Source of the DNA: an uncultured Campylobacter sp.
Lineage (GTDB): Bacteria > Campylobacterota > Campylobacteria > Campylobacterales > Campylobacteraceae
Direction: 5' to 3'
Assembly: GCA_900539505.1 (NCBI GenBank)
Contig: UQCL01000024.1
Location: 1-27,677, forward strand
DNA: 27,677 nt
Shown: positions 8,127 to 16,140 of the stretch, piece after piece
Position numbering within the stretch: position 1 is the stretch's first letter
How the letters are laid out: each line of letters opens with the position of its first letter
Program-made: the position numbers and the translations under genes
Notes under the pieces: generated by a model
Database searches by the model: none
Told to the model about the DNA's origin: nothing
Seen by the model: only the letters and a program-made list of their open reading frames with translations

Positions 8127-8168
8127 GCGCGGCTCTCTCGCCGCGCTAGGTCGGTTAAAATTTTTATT
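8126..8168 (+). terminator. Intrinsic terminator after dnaE
   Basis: The perfect 8-bp arms AGCGCGGC (8126-8133) and GCCGCGCT (8140-8147) enclose a TCTCTC loop and begin at the last base of the dnaE stop codon. A T-rich stretch follows from about 8157, a little farther away than in a classical terminator. Confidence 0.55.
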
Positions 8169-8902
8169 CTTGCTTGTTGCGCCGCACGCAAGCGGTATCT
8201 GAGTGCGCAGAGAGCCTAGACTTTGGCGCGGTTGCGATAAGAGGCAAGCTGTTTGTCCTGCCCGAAAATATAGGTGATAATGCCACCTGTGTGGGCTTTG
8301 TAAGCCTTATGAAGCAGTTTTTCAAATGTCGCCGCAGCAGGGATCGATCCGTACGTGCGGCTTGTGGAGTTCTAAGTGGCTGAGATGCGGGCGGCTAGCA
8401 TCTTGATTTTGGCGCTAAGCTGTTTCATATACTTCATGAGTAGCGCCCCGATTAAATTTCGCACGATTTTGAGCGGCGAAATTTCGTGAGTTGAAAATCC
8501 GAAATTCTGTCGTTTCCAAGCCGTGGGAACTTGAGCCTAAATTTAGAACTTGCAAAATTTTGAAATTTTACGGCGTGAAATTGTGGAGCGAGATTTTGGA
8601 ATTTTGAAATTCCGAGCCGTGGAGTTTTAGAATTTCGGAATTCTGCGAGCTGTAAATTTAGGCTAAATTTTAAAATTTATAGCGATAGAATTTTAAAATT
8701 TTGCGTTGCGCAGCTCGACAGCGCCTCCACTTCTTGATAAATCAAATTTGCAAGCTGGTTTAAATTTAAGAAGCGTGGTTGCCGCCATAAAATTCTATAC
8801 GCAGCAGAGGTTTTTTAAACGACAGCGTGCCAAAACGGCTATGATCGCTCACGCAAAATACGCCGCGCTGGTCCCAAATACCGTGCGGCGGGCAAGCAGG
8901 CA
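8148..8902. other. Long gene-poor interval between dnaE and hisG
   Basis: About 755 bases with no intact recognisable gene. The part from 8216 to 8437 may be a decayed minus-strand gene (listed separately). From 8450 to 8710 the sequence is a patchwork of GAATTTTAAAATTT, GGAATTCC and similar words. From 8710 to 8902 only short frames remain, including a 31-codon minus-strand frame starting MAATTLLKF. dnaE and the hisG operon converge here. Confidence 0.55.
8216..8437 (-). pseudogene. Possible small decayed gene with an in-frame amber stop
   Basis: On the minus strand ATG 8437-8435 opens a frame of 21 codons (MKYMKQLSAKIKMLAARISA...) that meets TAG at 8374-8372. The same frame then continues for 51 sense codons, including YGSIPAAATFEKLLHKAYKA and GGIITYIFGQDKQLASYRNR, to TAG at 8218-8216. 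The downstream part looks protein-like in composition and is unlike the surrounding AAATTT-rich spacer. I do not recognise the family. The ribosome binding site is poor. Alternatives are a chance frame, or a short protein using the amber as its real end. A 69-codon plus-strand frame (8174-8383) overlaps it and cannot be fully excluded. Confidence 0.3.
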
Positions 8903-9514
8903 TTACGCGATCGCGCGGGCTAGTTTATCTCGCAGGTTTAAAATTTCATCGCGTTTTAGCACGAAGCTGTTTTTGTTGGCGATGAGGTGCGCGGAGCTTT
9001 GCATTATGGTTTCTGCGGGTTGCAGCCCGTTTTGCTTCATCGTAGCGCCGGTCTCTACGACATCGACGATAGCGTCGGCAAGCCCTATGAGCGGGGCTAG
9101 CTCGATCGAGCCGTAGAGTTTGATGATATTTACGGCGACGGCCTTGGAGGCGAAGTATTCGCGAGTGATGTTGGGCATTTTCGTAGCGATTTTTAGGCTC
9201 GGAGCGCCGTAGTTTAGCTGGGTACCCGCATGCACGCCCACGCAGACGCGACATTTTCCGATTTTAAGATCGAGCAGTGTAAGCACGTCCGGGCGATGCT
9301 CCTCAAGCACGTCAAGCCCCACTACGCCGATATCTGCCGCGCCTCCCATAACGTAAGTAGGGATATCTTGGTTGCGGACGTAGAGGAATTTAAAATCCCC
9401 CTCTTGCATTATGAGTTTGCGATCCTCGAAGGCAAAATCAAGCCCGAAGATGGTTTTGAAAATTTTGAGCGTATCGTCGGCTATGCGGCCTTTTGGTAGC
9501 GCTATGGTTATCAT
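8903..9514 (-). CDS. hisG: ATP phosphoribosyltransferase, short form
   Basis: Catalyses the first step of histidine synthesis: ATP plus PRPP gives phosphoribosyl-ATP. It is a 203-residue protein beginning MITIALPKGR, with the GGAADIGVVGLD region (about 58-69) and the PRPP-binding DVVETGATMKQNGL (about 150-163). It ends there, so it lacks the C-terminal regulatory (ACT-like) domain of long HisG. Short HisG normally needs the HisZ partner for activity and histidine feedback. No hisZ is in this window. C. jejuni HisG is the long form (about 299 residues), so this is a lineage difference. Its ATG overlaps the end of coaX by four bases (ATGA), and it is the last gene of the minus-strand operon. 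Confidence 0.95.
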   Translation of the reverse strand: MITIALPKGRIADDTLKIFKTIFGLDFAFEDRKLIMQEGDFKFLYVRNQDIPTYVMGGAADIGVVGLDVLEEHRPDVLTLLDLKIGKCRVCVGVHAGTQLNYGAPSLKIATKMPNITREYFASKAVAVNIIKLYGSIELAPLIGLADAIVDVVETGATMKQNGLQPAETIMQSSAHLIANKNSFVLKRDEILNLRDKLARAIA

Positions 9515-10131
9515 GCTAGCCCCTTTTTTGCGATCAAGCTTACCATCGATTTAAAGATCAGATCCTTTTCGTAGATCGAGTTGCGAAAATACCGCATCAG
9601 ATAGGCTCCGTCACCGCCAGTGAAGTAAATTTTATTATTGCCCGCGATGTTTTCGATCGTAAGCACGATAGGCTTTAAAATCCCGTAGTTTACGGCGTTT
9701 ACGGTCTTTTGCGGTAGCGGGTCCAGATCGATATTGGTTGAAAGCGTAACATCCAGCACGGGCGCGATGCTCGCGAACGACTTTAAAAGCGTGCCGATAC
9801 CAGGCATTATAAATCCGCCTAGGTGTGAGCTTTTAAACATCAAATCCACGGTGATCGCGCTGCCCGCATCGACGACGACGCCCGTCGTCACCGCCGAGCA
9901 CGCCGCTATGCGGTCGATCCCAAGCCCGCGGTAGGCGGTTTTTAGCTCAAAGTGCGGCGCGAGATCGACAAACAGAGGGTTTTTCAGCTTTTTTTTCACG
10001 CTTTCATTGACGCTAATGAAAAAAATTTGCTCCTTTGGCTCGTACCTCATAAACTCCACTACGGGCATACTTTGCGTTACGCCGCCTTTATAAAATTTAA
10101 CCCTGGAATTTCCTATGTCACACAAAAGCAT
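9511..10131 (-). CDS. coaX: Type III pantothenate kinase
   Basis: Phosphorylates pantothenate in the first committed step of coenzyme A synthesis. The protein has 206 residues, short like other campylobacterial CoaX proteins. The ASKHA-fold phosphate motif is at the N-terminus (CDIGNSRVKF, with Asp5 and Asn8), GIDRIA is at about 71-76, VVVDAGSAITVDL at about 86-98 carries the acidic catalytic residue, and a late FTGGDG matches the adenosine motif. Type III enzymes are not inhibited by CoA and often need a monovalent cation (family knowledge). The start overlaps the preceding gene by 14 bases and the end overlaps hisG by four, showing tight translational coupling. Confidence 0.93.
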   Translation of the reverse strand: MLLCDIGNSRVKFYKGGVTQSMPVVEFMRYEPKEQIFFISVNESVKKKLKNPLFVDLAPHFELKTAYRGLGIDRIAACSAVTTGVVVDAGSAITVDLMFKSSHLGGFIMPGIGTLLKSFASIAPVLDVTLSTNIDLDPLPQKTVNAVNYGILKPIVLTIENIAGNNKIYFTGGDGAYLMRYFRNSIYEKDLIFKSMVSLIAKKGLA

Positions 10132-10450
10132 AGAGGCTAAATCCGTTTTCTTTTAAAAATTTCGCGCTTTTAGAGCACATCTGCGAGTTGTAAAACAGTG
10201 CGCGCTTTTTCACGACCTTGCCTAGGCTTGCGCTAATGTCGCTTGCGAGCGAGAGCAGAAATTCCGCGTCACGCATTACAAAGCGAGATTTTGCGTCACG
10301 CATAAACAAAAGGACGTTGTAGCTTTTCAGATCCACGCCGAAATACGCGCCGTATGATCGCGAGCGCGTGAAACTCGCGATATCTAGCGTTTGGAATTTT
10401 TGAAGCAAGAGCCCTTCGCGAACGCAAAGTTTTGAAATTTTATCTAGCAT
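10118..10450 (-). CDS. Conserved-type hypothetical protein, 110 residues
   Basis: I do not recognise a named family. The protein starts MLDKISKLCVREGLLLQKFQ and has a mixed, soluble composition with no signal peptide or membrane helix. Serine and arginine are frequent (FTRSRSYGAYFGV). ATG 10450 is preferred over an in-frame TTG three bases earlier. The gene overlaps the end of the lipoprotein gene by 11 bases and coaX by 14, so it is clearly a coupled member of this operon and not a chance frame. Its position next to an envelope lipoprotein may hint at a role there, but nothing in the sequence shows it. Confidence 0.8.
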   Translation of the reverse strand: MLDKISKLCVREGLLLQKFQTLDIASFTRSRSYGAYFGVDLKSYNVLLFMRDAKSRFVMRDAEFLLSLASDISASLGKVVKKRALFYNSQMCSKSAKFLKENGFSLYAFV

Positions 10451-11453
10451 CAAAATTTAAAATTTTATCGTCGTAGTAAAATGAGCTGCCTGCGATAAAG
10501 GACTTATCATCGAACTCGCCATTTAGCTCGTAGATCGCTTGTCCCTCTAAATTTTCGTCCACGCGGATGACGTAGCCATTACGCTCGATGATATACAAAT
10601 AGCCGCCGCTAAGTAGTGCGCCACTAAATTGCGCGAAGGTGAATTTGCGCGATTTGATCAAATTTAGCCCGCGATCGAGTAGCTCGACTCTGCCGTCTTT
10701 TAAGAAAAGATAAATTCTATCGCCGCTAAAAATCACGTCTTTGATGTCTACGTTATGGTTTTTATTGCCCGCAGGACTTACCAGCATTAGCCTAGTGGCA
10801 GTTACGGCGTAAAGGTTATCGCCTTTGTTTTCTAAGGCGATAATGTTGTTAAAAAACGGCTGGTTGCTTACGACGAAATCGCGTGCCGAGCGCCCGCCTA
10901 CGTTTTCTGCGATGCTGACTAGTCCGTCTAGCGCAGGATAAGCGATAAGTTGGTTGATAAATATTGGTGACGCTACGCGCGAATCAATTGCGAATGCATC
11001 GCCGACTTTATGATCGAGTACCACTGCGCCCGAACTTAGCTTGATAAGCATAATCGAATCATCGCTCATGACTAAAGCCAAATCATCGCCGCGTATATTT
11101 GCACTGAGCGCTTGTCTGCCGAGGGCTTTTTCAAATTTTACGGCGCCTGTGCCACTAACTACTTTAAGCGTGCCATTGATGTCAGTTACGACGAAATTTC
11201 CGTCATATTCGCCTAAAAATTTCTCACTTTTTAAGATTTTGAAATTTTTCACCAAGCCGTTTTTAGAGATGACTTCGCCGTCTTTTAGCGTAGCACCATC
11301 TTTACTAATCGCTACGATTTCTGATGGCAGTGAGCCGTTAAATTTCATATCACCTGTGATGTTTTCGTCGCTAGGTTCGAAATACTGGCGCTTCGTCGAG
11401 CAGCCTAAAAATAAAAACGATAGTAAAAGCGTAAATATCAGCGTTTTTTTCAT
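10440..11453 (-). CDS. Lipoprotein with beta-propeller-like repeats (BamB-like candidate)
   Basis: A 337-residue exported lipoprotein. The signal peptide MKKTLIFTLLLSFLFLGC has a lipobox ending at Cys18; the next residue is Ser, which favours the outer membrane in gammaproteobacterial rules (uncertain here). The rest consists of short beta-strand units of the kind GDNLYAVTATRLMLVSPAG, DRIYLFLKDGRVELLDRG and GYLYIIERNGYVIRVDE, suggesting a PQQ-like beta-propeller. It directly follows a YfgM-like gene with a one-base overlap (TAATG). In E. coli yfgM and bamB are adjacent too, so a BamB-like role in outer membrane protein assembly is a reasonable inference. Sequence similarity to BamB is weak by eye, so no symbol is given. 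Confidence 0.8.
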   Translation of the reverse strand: MKKTLIFTLLLSFLFLGCSTKRQYFEPSDENITGDMKFNGSLPSEIVAISKDGATLKDGEVISKNGLVKNFKILKSEKFLGEYDGNFVVTDINGTLKVVSGTGAVKFEKALGRQALSANIRGDDLALVMSDDSIMLIKLSSGAVVLDHKVGDAFAIDSRVASPIFINQLIAYPALDGLVSIAENVGGRSARDFVVSNQPFFNNIIALENKGDNLYAVTATRLMLVSPAGNKNHNVDIKDVIFSGDRIYLFLKDGRVELLDRGLNLIKSRKFTFAQFSGALLSGGYLYIIERNGYVIRVDENLEGQAIYELNGEFDDKSFIAGSSFYYDDKILNFDAR

Positions 11454-12004
11454 TATTTATTGCCTCCATAGTGTTTCAAAGCAAGTGCGATTTGACGAAC
11501 GGGTGAGTTGAGCGGAATTTTATCTAGCTCTGCGTGAGCTTGTTCGATTTTGCCCTCTTTTAGTAGGTCGTAGCCCTTAAGCAAAGAATCGTAATCGGCG
11601 AGTAGCACTCCGCCTTGTTTGCCGTTTTGTAGATTTATTATCTCTTTTAGCACAACATCGATGCCTTGGGTATTTTCTAGCGCCACTCGCTCGTCTGCAG
11701 AGCCGTTTTGCAAAATATAAAGAGCGTATAGATTTATATCTTTTTGCTTAAGCTCGGCTAGCTTAGCGTCGTCGCGCTTGTTAAGCAGCTCGTCATAGAT
11801 CGCATTAGCACTTGCTATGCGGCGATCGCTTAGAAATTCATTTGCGTAATATCCGATAAATGCTACGATCAAAACCGCAGCCAAAAATATCAGCGGCTTT
11901 TTGTATTTTTTTACGAAAATTTCACTTTTTATGACGCTTTCTAGAAACTGCTCTTCTGTGCCAATCTCTTTTTTCACGCCTTCGATGTCGTCTTTTAAAG
12001 CCAA
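11453..12004 (-). CDS. YfgM-like tetratricopeptide protein, inner-membrane anchored
   Basis: A 183-residue protein with a cytoplasmic N-terminus of about 35 residues, one membrane helix (about 37-55, PLIFLAAVLIVAFIGYYA) and a periplasmic helical domain resembling the TPR-like domain of YfgM, the SecYEG-associated chaperone-network protein. It is the first gene of the minus-strand operon and overlaps the lipoprotein gene by one base. The start is TTG 12004, seven bases after AAAGGA; no better ATG exists. The yfgM-bamB order is shared with E. coli, which supports the call. Function as a periplasmic folding helper is inferred from the family. Confidence 0.82.
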   Translation of the reverse strand: MALKDDIEGVKKEIGTEEQFLESVIKSEIFVKKYKKPLIFLAAVLIVAFIGYYANEFLSDRRIASANAIYDELLNKRDDAKLAELKQKDINLYALYILQNGSADERVALENTQGIDVVLKEIINLQNGKQGGVLLADYDSLLKGYDLLKEGKIEQAHAELDKIPLNSPVRQIALALKHYGGNK

Positions 12005-12036
12005 AACTTAGTCCTTTATTTGAGAAAATCGGCGTA

Positions 12037-12042
12037 ATTGTA
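12037..12042 (-). promoter_or_regulatory. -10 box of the yfgM-like...hisG operon
   Basis: On the minus strand a T-rich stretch is followed by ATGC and TACAAT, about 32 bases before the TTG start. It is arranged back to back with the gatC promoter at 12088, so the two operons share a short divergent control region. Confidence 0.6.
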
Positions 12043-12087
12043 GCATAAAAAATTTTAAATACCGCCTAAGATAAAGAATTTTTATGA

Positions 12088-12093
12088 TATAAT
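12088..12093 (+). promoter_or_regulatory. -10 box of the gatC...glyA operon
   Basis: A perfect TATAAT preceded by TTTTTATGA, the campylobacterial extended form, 27 bases before the gatC ATG. It is the only strong promoter I see upstream of fur, lysS and glyA. Confidence 0.7.
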
Positions 12094-12120
12094 GTCGCAT
12101 TTATCAGAAAAAGGAAAGTT

Positions 12121-12408
12121 ATGATAATAGACGATACCTTGCTAAGTAAGCTGGAAAGGCTATCCGCTCTTAAAATTCCGGATGCTAAGCGAGAAGAATT
12201 TAAAGGGCAATTAAATAATATCGTAGATTTTGTAGAAATTTTAAATGAGCTAGATTTACAAAGCGGCGAGGTGGCTATCACTACGCTAAAAGGCGGTACT
12301 CCGTTTCGCAAAGATATTCCACGCAAAAGCGACGTCGCAGAAAGCGTCTTAAAGCATGCTCCGCAGTCCGAAGGCGGCTACTTCGTAGTACCGAAAATCA
12401 TCGATTGA
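12121..12408 (+). CDS. gatC: Asp/Glu-tRNA amidotransferase subunit C
   Basis: A 95-residue subunit of the GatCAB complex, which converts Glu-tRNA(Gln) and Asp-tRNA(Asn) to the amide forms in bacteria lacking GlnRS or AsnRS. It stabilises GatA and links it to GatB. The helical N-terminus with LERLSALKIPDAKREEF and LNNIVDFVEILNELD, then the Pro-rich tail with RKDIPRKS and APQSEGGYFVVPKII, are typical. Full length. AAAGGA precedes ATG 12121. It is the first gene of the operon, as in C. jejuni; gatA and gatB are elsewhere. Confidence 0.95.
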   Translation: MIIDDTLLSKLERLSALKIPDAKREEFKGQLNNIVDFVEILNELDLQSGEVAITTLKGGTPFRKDIPRKSDVAESVLKHAPQSEGGYFVVPKIID

Positions 12409-12418
12409 AAGGAATTTT

Positions 12419-13501
12419 ATGGAAGAAGTTCAAAGAAATTTAGTAGATATCGAAACCCTACTAAAAACCGTCGTTTTTAACAAAGCGAGCGACCTTCACT
12501 TAGTTTCGCGCTCGGCGCCTCAAATACGTATCGACGGAACGTTGCGCCCACTTGCCATGGATCCGCTTAAGGGCACGGATATCGAGTATATCTGCTACGC
12601 GCTCATTACCGATGCTCAAAAAAGTGCGCTCGAGGAAAATAAAGAGCTCGACTTTGCGATCGAGCTTCCTAATATCGGACGCTTTCGTGGAAATTACTAC
12701 TACACTATGAACGGCGATTTGGCTGCTGCATTTCGTATTATTCCTATCGATATTCCTAGCCTGGACGATTTAAAAGCCCCTACGATTTTTAAAGAGGTAG
12801 TTAAGCACGAAAAAGGCATGATTTTGGTTACCGGACCTACGGGTAGCGGTAAATCAACTACTCTTGCCGCGATGCTAAACGAGATCAACGAAAAAGAGCG
12901 CAAGCACATCATCACCGTTGAAGATCCGGTTGAGTTCGTCCATACTAATAAAAAAGCGCTTTTTTCTCACAGAAATATTGGCACCGATACCCATTCCTAC
13001 GCTAATGCGTTAAAATTTGCCTTGCGTGAGGACCCGGACATTATCCTTGTGGGCGAGATGCGTGATAGAGAAACTATCTCGATCGCCATTACCGCGGCTG
13101 AGACCGGCCACTTGGTATTTGGTACGCTACACACCAACTCCGCGATGCAAACGATCAACCGTATTATCGATAGCTTTGATGGCGGCGAGCAGCTCCAAGT
13201 GCGAAATATGCTCTCTGTATCGCTTACCGCGGTCATTTCGCAATCGCTTTTGCCAAAGCTTGGCGGTGGACGTATCGCGATCCATGAAATTTTGCTCAAT
13301 AACAATGCCGTAGCGAATCTAATCCGCGAAAACAAGGTGCATCAGATTTACTCTCAAATGCAGCTAAATCAGCAATCTACCGGTATGATGACTCAAACTC
13401 AAGCGATGGTTAAAGCGATCCGTGCAAATCAAATTTCAAAAGACACGGCATTTAGGTATTCGACTAACCTACAAGAACTAATAGGCGTGGTGGGTGCTTG
13501 A
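12419..13501 (+). CDS. pilT: Type IV pilus retraction ATPase PilT
   Basis: A hexameric cytoplasmic ATPase that depolymerises type IV pili for twitching and, in some species, DNA uptake. The protein has 360 residues. After an N-terminal PAS-like domain (SDLHLVSRSAPQIRIDG) comes Walker A GPTGSGKS (139-146), the Asp box (ITVEDPVEF), Walker B (REDPDIILVGEMRD, Glu213) and the His box GTLHTNSA. The C-terminal HEIL.N region fits PilT. Length is typical. It lies ten bases after gatC and overlaps cvpA by one base. I recall no pilT between gatC and cvpA in C. jejuni, so this looks like an insertion into the fur operon or an ancestral gene lost there. A PilU-like paralogue role is possible. Confidence 0.92.
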   Translation: MEEVQRNLVDIETLLKTVVFNKASDLHLVSRSAPQIRIDGTLRPLAMDPLKGTDIEYICYALITDAQKSALEENKELDFAIELPNIGRFRGNYYYTMNGDLAAAFRIIPIDIPSLDDLKAPTIFKEVVKHEKGMILVTGPTGSGKSTTLAAMLNEINEKERKHIITVEDPVEFVHTNKKALFSHRNIGTDTHSYANALKFALREDPDIILVGEMRDRETISIAITAAETGHLVFGTLHTNSAMQTINRIIDSFDGGEQLQVRNMLSVSLTAVISQSLLPKLGGGRIAIHEILLNNNAVANLIRENKVHQIYSQMQLNQQSTGMMTQTQAMVKAIRANQISKDTAFRYSTNLQELIGVVGA

Positions 13502-14178
13502 TGGAAGGTATTAATTGGTTCGACGTCGGCTGTTTAGTACTCGTAGTGCTCTTTGGACTTCGCGGCATCACTAATGGCATTGTAAAAGAAATTTTTGGAA
13601 TTTTGGGTCTCATCGGCGGTCTTTTTGCCGCGATGCGTTATAAAACTATGGCGGGCGAGTGGATTGCAGCAAAAATTCCAGCTTTACAGAATGCAAACGG
13701 CGTGCTTTCAGGCGATACGACGCAGGTTCTCATCGGCTTTATCGCTGTGCTTTTTGGCGTATGGATCTCGTGTCTTATTATAGGCGAAATCATTTCAAAA
13801 TTCTTTAAATGGAGCGGACTCGGATTTGTCGATAAGATCGGCGGCTTTGTGTTTAGCGTAAGTAAAATTTTCTTGATTTTTGCCGTTATTGTTACACTTG
13901 CAAGCGGTCCTATGTCGATGAATGAACAGACTAAAAAGTATTTTGAAAGTAGCAAAACTGCGCCGATTTTTTTAAAAATAGGAAACTGGATTTTAAATCT
14001 CAAAGACGATCCGAAGATCAAACAAAGCTTGGATTCTATCGGTTCTAAGATGGATGATAAGCTCTTAAAAGATCAGAATTCTACCGCCCGTATGAACTCG
14101 GATCAAAATCAAAGCACTGAACCTAGCGATTTTAACGCCAGTTCAGAAGTAAATTCTACAGAAAGGACAAAATTATGA
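13501..14178 (+). CDS. cvpA: CvpA family membrane protein
   Basis: A 225-residue inner-membrane protein of the CvpA family, named for colicin V production and linked in various bacteria to envelope homeostasis. About four hydrophobic segments are visible (starting near 8, 30, 78 and 115). The family features are present: FDVGCLVLVVLFGLRGITNG at the N-terminus and GFVDKIGGFVFSVSK in the middle. A hydrophilic, Asn/Ser-rich tail follows from about 165. ATG 13501 overlaps the pilT stop (TGATG) and is preferred over TTG 13498. The end overlaps fur by four bases (ATGA). The C. jejuni fur operon also has this gene just before fur. Confidence 0.88.
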   Translation: MEGINWFDVGCLVLVVLFGLRGITNGIVKEIFGILGLIGGLFAAMRYKTMAGEWIAAKIPALQNANGVLSGDTTQVLIGFIAVLFGVWISCLIIGEIISKFFKWSGLGFVDKIGGFVFSVSKIFLIFAVIVTLASGPMSMNEQTKKYFESSKTAPIFLKIGNWILNLKDDPKIKQSLDSIGSKMDDKLLKDQNSTARMNSDQNQSTEPSDFNASSEVNSTERTKL

Positions 14179-14642
14179 ATGCAAAAATCGAAAATTTAGA
14201 GTTTGACGCTCTAATCGTTGAGTTTAAAAAGGCGCTTGCCGCTAGCGGTTTAAAATATACCAAGCAGCGCGAGGTTTTACTCCGCACGCTTTATAACAAT
14301 AACAAACATTTCACGCCCGAGGCGCTTCATAATGAGATCAAAGCGAAATTCCCTGAACTAAACGTAGGCATAGCGACGGTGTATCGCACCTTAAATTTGC
14401 TTGAGGATTCGGGGATGGCTACGTCGATCTCATTTGGCGCACAGGGCAAGAAATTTGAGCTTGCCAACAAGCCTCACCACGACCATCTAATCTGCAAAAG
14501 CTGCAATAAGATCATAGAATTTCAAGACGCCACTATTGAGCGAAAACAGCTTGCCGTCGCCAAAGAGCACGGATTTACGCTTACGGGACATATGATGCAG
14601 CTGTATGGAATTTGCCCTGAATGCGCGGCAAAAAGGAAGTAG
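14175..14642 (+). CDS. fur: Ferric uptake regulator
   Basis: A 155-residue metal-dependent repressor of iron uptake genes. The N-terminal winged helix contains GLKYTKQREVLLRTLY and the recognition region VGIATVYRTLNLLED (64-78). The dimerisation domain has the HHDH metal motif (101-104) and two CxxC pairs, Cys107/Cys110 and Cys147/Cys150, matching the structural zinc site described for C. jejuni Fur. ATG 14175 overlaps the cvpA stop by four bases and no promoter is visible in between, so fur should be expressed from upstream, as I recall reported for C. jejuni. lysS starts one base after its stop codon. Confidence 0.97.
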   Translation: MNAKIENLEFDALIVEFKKALAASGLKYTKQREVLLRTLYNNNKHFTPEALHNEIKAKFPELNVGIATVYRTLNLLEDSGMATSISFGAQGKKFELANKPHHDHLICKSCNKIIEFQDATIERKQLAVAKEHGFTLTGHMMQLYGICPECAAKRK

Positions 14643-14643
14643 A

Positions 14644-16140
14644 TTGTTTGATAGCCAGTTAGAAATCCAAAGGATAGACAAGGCGTCGGAACTTCGGAAT
14701 TTGGGGGCTAATCCCTATCCGCACTTTCTAAAAAAAGATATGAGCATAGCCGAGTTTAAAGAGAAATTCGGCTACATAAAAGATACCGAGGATAAAAAAG
14801 CGAGCGAGGAGGTAAGCCTTGCCGGAAGGTTAAAGCTAAAGCGCGTCGCGGGCAAATCCACCTTTGCAAACATAGAGGATCAAAGCGGCAATATTCAAAT
14901 TTATTACTCGCGCGACAGCATCGGCGAGGAGGATTACGCTAAATTTAAGAAAAATCTTGAAGTGGGCGATATAATTTTGGTGCGCGGATATGCTTTCGTC
15001 ACCCAGACGGGCGAGTTTTCGATACATGCCAGCAAAATAACGCTCGCGTCCAAAGCGATCTGCCCGCTTCCGGAGAAATTTCACGGCCTAACCGACATCG
15101 AGATGCGCTACCGCCAAAGATACCTCGATATGATAATGAACCCCGAGATCCGCGAGGATTTTATTAAGCGCTCGATCATCGTGAGCGAGATCCGCGGCTT
15201 TTTTGAGAAGCACGGATTTTTGGAGGTCGAAACGCCGATGATGCACCCTATCGCGGGCGGCGCGAACGCTAAGCCTTTCATCACGCACCACAACGCCCTA
15301 GACGTCGATCGCTACCTGCGTATCGCGCCGGAGCTGTATCTTAAGCGCCTCGTCGTAGGTGGCATGGAGGCGGTCTTTGAGATCAACCGAAACTTCCGCA
15401 ACGAAGGTATGGATCTGACGCACAATCCGGAATTTACCAGCATAGAATTCTACTGGGCGTGGCATGATTATAACGACGCGATGAACCTAACTGAGGAGCT
15501 ATTTAAAGCGCTGTTTAAGAGGCTCGGGCTGGGCGAAATTTTAATCTACGATGAGCGCGAGATCGATTTTTCAAAGCCTTTTGCGCGCATAAAGTATCTC
15601 GACGCGCTTACACAGATAGGCGGCATCGAGCCGCAGATCATAAATGATCGCGAAAAGATCATCGCAAAGCTCAAAGAGGACAGATTTGAAGTCAATGAAA
15701 AGCTCGATCTGGGCCACCTACAGAGCGAACTTTTTGATAATTACGTAGAAGCTAAGCTCATAAATCCGACCTTCATCGTGGATTTTCCGATCTCGATCAG
15801 CCCGCTTTCGCGCAGAAGCGACGAAAATCCGCAGATAGCCGAGAGATTTGAGCTCTATATCGCAGGTAAAGAGCTAGCCAATGCCTTTAATGAGCTGAAC
15901 GATCCGCTCGATCAATACGCCAGATTTAAGGCTCAAATCGACGCTAAAAATGCAGGCGACGACGAAGCTCACGAGATGGACGAGGATTACGTCCGCGCGC
16001 TTAGCTATGCGATGCCGCCGACTACCGGCTGGGGGCTTGGAATCGATCGCTTGGCGATGATTTTGCTGAATAAAAAGTCGATCCGCGACGTGATTTTGTT
16101 CCCTGCGATGAGGCCGCTAAATTCTGAAAAGGAGCAGTAA
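14644..16140 (+). CDS. lysS: Lysyl-tRNA synthetase (class II)
   Basis: Charges tRNA-Lys. The protein has 498 residues if it starts at TTG 14644, which lies six bases after AGGA and gives the N-terminus MFDSQLEIQRIDKASELR expected for this family. An upstream ATG at 14605 inside fur would add 13 alien residues. The anticodon-binding OB domain (about 50-140) contains GRLKLKRVAGKSTFANIED. The class II core has motif 1 around FLEVETPMMHPIAGGANA, motif 2 RNFRNEGMDLTHNPEFT and motif 3 GWGLGIDRLAM. The stop overlaps the glyA start by one base (TAATG), so the two are coupled. Confidence 0.96.
   Translation: MFDSQLEIQRIDKASELRNLGANPYPHFLKKDMSIAEFKEKFGYIKDTEDKKASEEVSLAGRLKLKRVAGKSTFANIEDQSGNIQIYYSRDSIGEEDYAKFKKNLEVGDIILVRGYAFVTQTGEFSIHASKITLASKAICPLPEKFHGLTDIEMRYRQRYLDMIMNPEIREDFIKRSIIVSEIRGFFEKHGFLEVETPMMHPIAGGANAKPFITHHNALDVDRYLRIAPELYLKRLVVGGMEAVFEINRNFRNEGMDLTHNPEFTSIEFYWAWHDYNDAMNLTEELFKALFKRLGLGEILIYDEREIDFSKPFARIKYLDALTQIGGIEPQIINDREKIIAKLKEDRFEVNEKLDLGHLQSELFDNYVEAKLINPTFIVDFPISISPLSRRSDENPQIAERFELYIAGKELANAFNELNDPLDQYARFKAQIDAKNAGDDEAHEMDEDYVRALSYAMPPTTGWGLGIDRLAMILLNKKSIRDVILFPAMRPLNSEKEQ

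Noticed and set aside
8174..8383. 69-codon plus-strand frame after dnaE
   Set aside because: No ribosome binding site. It overlaps the minus-strand frame that looks somewhat more protein-like; neither is certain, so only the latter is listed at low confidence.
8706..9116. 136-codon plus-strand frame opposite hisG
   Set aside because: Most of it is antisense to the clearly conserved hisG, with no domain of its own.
14605..14643. Upstream ATG for lysS inside fur
   Set aside because: It would add 13 residues encoded by the fur 3' end; TTG 14644 has a proper ribosome binding site and gives the family N-terminus.
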